Shown here piece by piece: positions 5,976 to 7,665 of a stretch of DNA of 7,665 nt (position 1 is its first letter; each line of letters begins with the position of its first letter). The notes below the pieces were generated by a model. The model was not told the DNA's origin. It was given only the letters and a program-made list of their open reading frames with translations, and made no database searches. Location: NCBI GenBank assembly GCA_039933775.1, contig JBDTNK010000084.1:1-7665 (forward strand). Direction: 5' to 3'. A program made the translations under genes and the position numbers. This stretch comes from JBDTNK01 sp039933775. Its GTDB lineage: Bacteria; Chloroflexota; Limnocylindria; QHBO01.

Positions 5976-6180
5976 CTACAGAACGGGATCGTCGATGCCA
6001 AGCTCTCGCAGGCCGCGGCGTATGCGGTTTCGCCGCTCCTTGTAGATCCAGTCGACCGTCTTGATCTGTGGCCCGCCGGTTGCAACGGACGACAGGAGCC
6101 CTCGTTGCAACTCGATCAAGAGTGATCAGCTCATCGATGGTGCGGCCGGGCGGTCCCACATCCGCTTGCTCATCGTCCAC
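5976..6180 (-). pseudogene. Small hypothetical gene with a frameshift
   Basis: GTG 6180 opens a frame reading DDEQADVGPPGRTIDELITL. Close to 6117-6120, a shift of one base moves to the frame IELQRGLLSSVATGGPQI, followed by KTVDWIYKERRNRIRRGLRE and LGIDDPVL, then TAG at 5976. Read across the shift, the two halves make a sensible helix-rich polypeptide of about 67 residues (DELITL joined to IELQRGLL). Neither half alone has a good complete frame; the second has only a TTG at 6119. AGGA lies about 9 bases before the GTG. The frame after the TAG still looks protein-like (ATLWDSHGFWQS), so the original protein was probably longer. I cannot name the family with confidence. It is most likely a pseudogene. 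Confidence 0.4.
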
Positions 6181-6262
6181 GACCCGGTCCTAGCGTGTGT
6201 CCACTGGTGGGAAGGGGAGGAAGGCGCCCTTCCGCAGGTGGCCACCCCGCCGATCTCCGACC

Positions 6263-6292
6263 TCTATCACGCCGCTAGCGCGCTGTCGTCAA
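6263..6292 (-). promoter_or_regulatory. Candidate sigma-70-type promoter for the small broken gene
   Basis: On the minus strand TTGACG (6292-6287) is followed after 18 bases by GATAGA (6268-6263). The -35 matches five of six consensus bases; the -10 is weaker (three of six). Transcription would start near 6256 and reach the GTG at 6180 after a leader of about 75 bases. The leader contains a small hairpin, GGAAGG/CCTTCC (6219-6233). Confidence 0.3.
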
Positions 6293-6313
6293 CTGCCGAT
6301 ACGTGCCGTGAAG

Positions 6314-6328
6314 CAGTTATGCGGTCAG
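6314..6328 (+). repeat. 15-bp direct repeat, left copy
   Basis: CAGTTATGCGGTCAG is identical to 6449-6463, and both copies are in the same orientation. The match stops on both sides. The start-to-start distance is 135 bp and the tRNA fragment lies between the copies. Confidence 0.7.
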
Positions 6329-6349
6329 ATGGAGCGTCAATGTGGTGGT

Positions 6350-6397
6350 TGGTGGGCGACACTGGACTCGAACCAGTGACCTCTTGCATGTCAAGCA
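6350..6397 (-). tRNA. 3' half of a tRNA-Val (GAC) gene, 5' half missing
   Basis: On the minus strand, in order: three bases of a damaged anticodon stem; anticodon loop TTGACAT with anticodon GAC; stem strand GCAAG; variable loop AGGTC; T arm ACTGG-TTCGAGT-CCAGT with perfect pairing; acceptor strand GTCGCCC; discriminator A; encoded CCA (6350-6352). This is the standard layout of bacterial tRNA-Val. The 5' acceptor strand GGGCGAC that should pair with GTCGCCC is absent. The sequence before the anticodon keeps only scrambled D-arm pieces (TAGC, TCAGGCGG), and the anticodon stem pairs in three of five positions. It cannot fold as a full cloverleaf, so it is a remnant, possibly an attachment-site half. 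Low sequence decay in the 3' half suggests the truncation is recent. Confidence 0.65.
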
Positions 6398-6448
6398 CTT
6401 CCGCCTGAGCGCTGTGCTACGAGCGTGGGAAGCCGAGCGAAAACACCT

Positions 6449-6463
6449 CAGTTATGCGGTCAG
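6449..6463 (+). repeat. 15-bp direct repeat, right copy, covering the ATPase stop codon
   Basis: This is identical to 6314-6328. On the minus strand it includes the ATPase stop codon TGA (6460-6462) and the 11 bases after it, so the left copy probably derives from this gene end. Confidence 0.7.
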
Positions 6464-7665
6464 GGTTTCCGCAAGCCCGGCCGCCCGATTGGCTCGCGAC
6501 GATCGTCGGGCCGCAGCCGCAGTCCGCGCAGCAGCTGAGCGTTGGCGGCTACCACGATGGTCGACACGCTCATCGCCAGGGCGCCGATGCTGATCGGCAG
6601 GATGAAGCCGATCGGTGCCAGCAGGCCCGCCGCGACCGGGATGGCGAGCGCGTTGTAGCCGGTGGCCCAGACGAGGTTCTGGATCATCTTGCGGTAGCTG
6701 GCGCGCGACAGCTCGATGGCGGCTGCGACGTCACGCGGATCGTCCCGCACGAGCACGATCCCGGCCGCCTCGACGGCGACATCGGTTCCTGCGCCGATGG
6801 CGATACCGACATCGGCCTGTGCCAGCGCCGGGGCGTCGTTGACGCCATCGCCGACCATGGCGACCTTGCGGCCGCCGGCCTGGAAGCGACGGACCGCATC
6901 GGCCTTGTCGGCGGGCAGGACCTGAGCCGCGACCTCGTCGATGCCGATGCGCTTGGCGACCGAGTCGGCGACCGACTGCGCGTCGCCGGTGATCATGGCA
7001 ACACGCAGCCCCTTGTCGTGCAGCTGTCGCACGGCATCGACCGATTCGGGCCGGATCTCGTCCTCGACGCTCACGGCGCCCAGGACCCTGCCGTCAACGA
7101 TGACGTGAAGGACGCTGCGACCGGCGTCCGACCAGCCATTGGTTGCGGCACTGAGCGCGTCCGGCGGCTGGATCCCGAGTTCGGCCAGCAGCCGCGGGCC
7201 GCCGACGAAGGCCTCGCGGCCGTCGACCGTCGCATGCGCGCCGCGGCCGGCCAGGTTCTCGAAGCCGTCGGCACGGGGCGGGGTCACGCTGCGCTCCGCC
7301 GCGCCACGCACGATCGCGCGGGCCAGCGGGTGCTCGCTGTCGGCCTCTACCGCCGCCGCCAGCGCCAGGACCGCCTCCTCGTCGATGCCCGGAGCTGCAG
7401 CGACCGCCGCGAGCACCGGCTCGCCGCGGGTCAGGGTGCCCGTCTTGTCAAAGATCACGGTGTCGAGATCCTTGGCGCGCTCGAGAGCCAGCCGATCCTT
7501 GACGAGCAACCCGTTTCGCGCCCCGAGCGTGGTGCTGATGGCGATCACCAGCGGGATCGCCAGCCCAAGGGCGTGCGGGCAGGCGATGACGAGCACGGTC
7601 GCGGTGCGGATGAGCGCCTCTTCGGGCTGGCCGAGCAGGGTCCAGGTAGCCAGCGTCAGCACGCC
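6460..7665 (-). CDS. copB: Heavy-metal P1B-type ATPase, CopB-like (N-terminal part outside window)
   Basis: About 400 C-terminal residues of a metal-pumping P-type ATPase are visible; the frame is open at the right edge, so the N-terminal metal-binding region and first helices are missing. Numbered from codon 7662: the transmembrane metal site is CPH (28-30, in ACPHALGLAIP), typical of CopB-type copper exporters and unlike the CPC of CopA. The phosphorylation site is DKTGTLT (72-78). The nucleotide-binding region has SEHPLA (109-114) and the glycine-rich stretch near 139-155. TGD (225-227) and GDGVNDAPA (271-279) close the hinge. The last two helices carry NLVWATGYNALAIP and MSVSTIVVAANAQLLR, as in CopB proteins. 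It would use ATP to move copper (Cu+ or Cu2+) out across the inner membrane. The short Arg-rich tail and TGA stop are followed by the repeat and tRNA remnant. No copper regulator or chaperone is visible. Confidence 0.88.
   Translation of the reverse strand, partial: GVLTLATWTLLGQPEEALIRTATVLVIACPHALGLAIPLVIAISTTLGARNGLLVKDRLALERAKDLDTVIFDKTGTLTRGEPVLAAVAAAPGIDEEAVLALAAAVEADSEHPLARAIVRGAAERSVTPPRADGFENLAGRGAHATVDGREAFVGGPRLLAELGIQPPDALSAATNGWSDAGRSVLHVIVDGRVLGAVSVEDEIRPESVDAVRQLHDKGLRVAMITGDAQSVADSVAKRIGIDEVAAQVLPADKADAVRRFQAGGRKVAMVGDGVNDAPALAQADVGIAIGAGTDVAVEAAGIVLVRDDPRDVAAAIELSRASYRKMIQNLVWATGYNALAIPVAAGLLAPIGFILPISIGALAMSVSTIVVAANAQLLRGLRLRPDDRREPIGRPGLRKP

Noticed and set aside
6061..6408. 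Plus-strand open frame ending with GDTGLEPVTSCMSS
   Set aside because: This ending is the well-known false translation of the strand opposite a tRNA gene; it coincides with the tRNA-Val fragment read backwards.
1..7665. CRISPR array, rRNA genes or a complete insertion sequence
   Set aside because: No regularly spaced repeats, no rRNA-like sequence and no transposase motifs are visible. The only clear direct repeat is the 15-bp pair near 6314 and 6449.

Overview
This high-GC bacterial window comes from an organism I cannot place firmly. The mix of a DUF3179 protein, SRPBCC and SRPBCC-VOC proteins, a family 2 O-methyltransferase and a CopB-type metal ATPase fits Chloroflexota or Actinobacteriota, but that is inference from gene content. 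Most of the window is transcribed on the minus strand. Intact and broken genes are mixed.

Layout. Positions 1-91 hold the last codons of a plus-strand gene, followed by a perfect 12-bp hairpin (104-132). A plus-strand frame (186-893) joins the first residues of a low-molecular-weight phosphatase/arsenate-reductase-like protein to the C-terminal half of a DUF3179 protein. Facing it on the minus strand are an SRPBCC protein (1970-2389, with coding-like sequence continuing up to 2443 through an in-frame TGA) and a PlsC-type acyltransferase (1083-1973), joined by a GTGA start/stop overlap. After a gene-poor 300-bp stretch come two minus-strand membrane proteins of unknown function (3123-3656, then 2742-3107). 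They are tightly coupled: the ribosome binding site of the second covers the stop codon of the first. Next is a SAM-dependent O-methyltransferase (3811-4860).

The right third looks decayed. An SRPBCC-VOC fusion gene (5034-5780) is cut by an in-frame TGA. A small gene (5976-6180) carries a frameshift and has a plausible promoter upstream. The 3' half of a tRNA-Val(GAC) gene (about 6350-6397) has no matching 5' half and sits between two perfect 15-bp direct repeats (6314-6328 and 6449-6463). The second repeat covers the stop codon of a copper-type P1B ATPase (6460-7665) that runs off the right edge.

How it fits together. I see no single pathway joining these genes. The supportable units are the SRPBCC-PlsC pair and the two-gene membrane operon. 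The clustered lesions, the truncated tRNA and the direct repeats together suggest a site of past insertion, deletion or recombination. The alternative is that some stops and frameshifts are assembly errors, although the PlsC, membrane-protein, methyltransferase and ATPase frames are clean.
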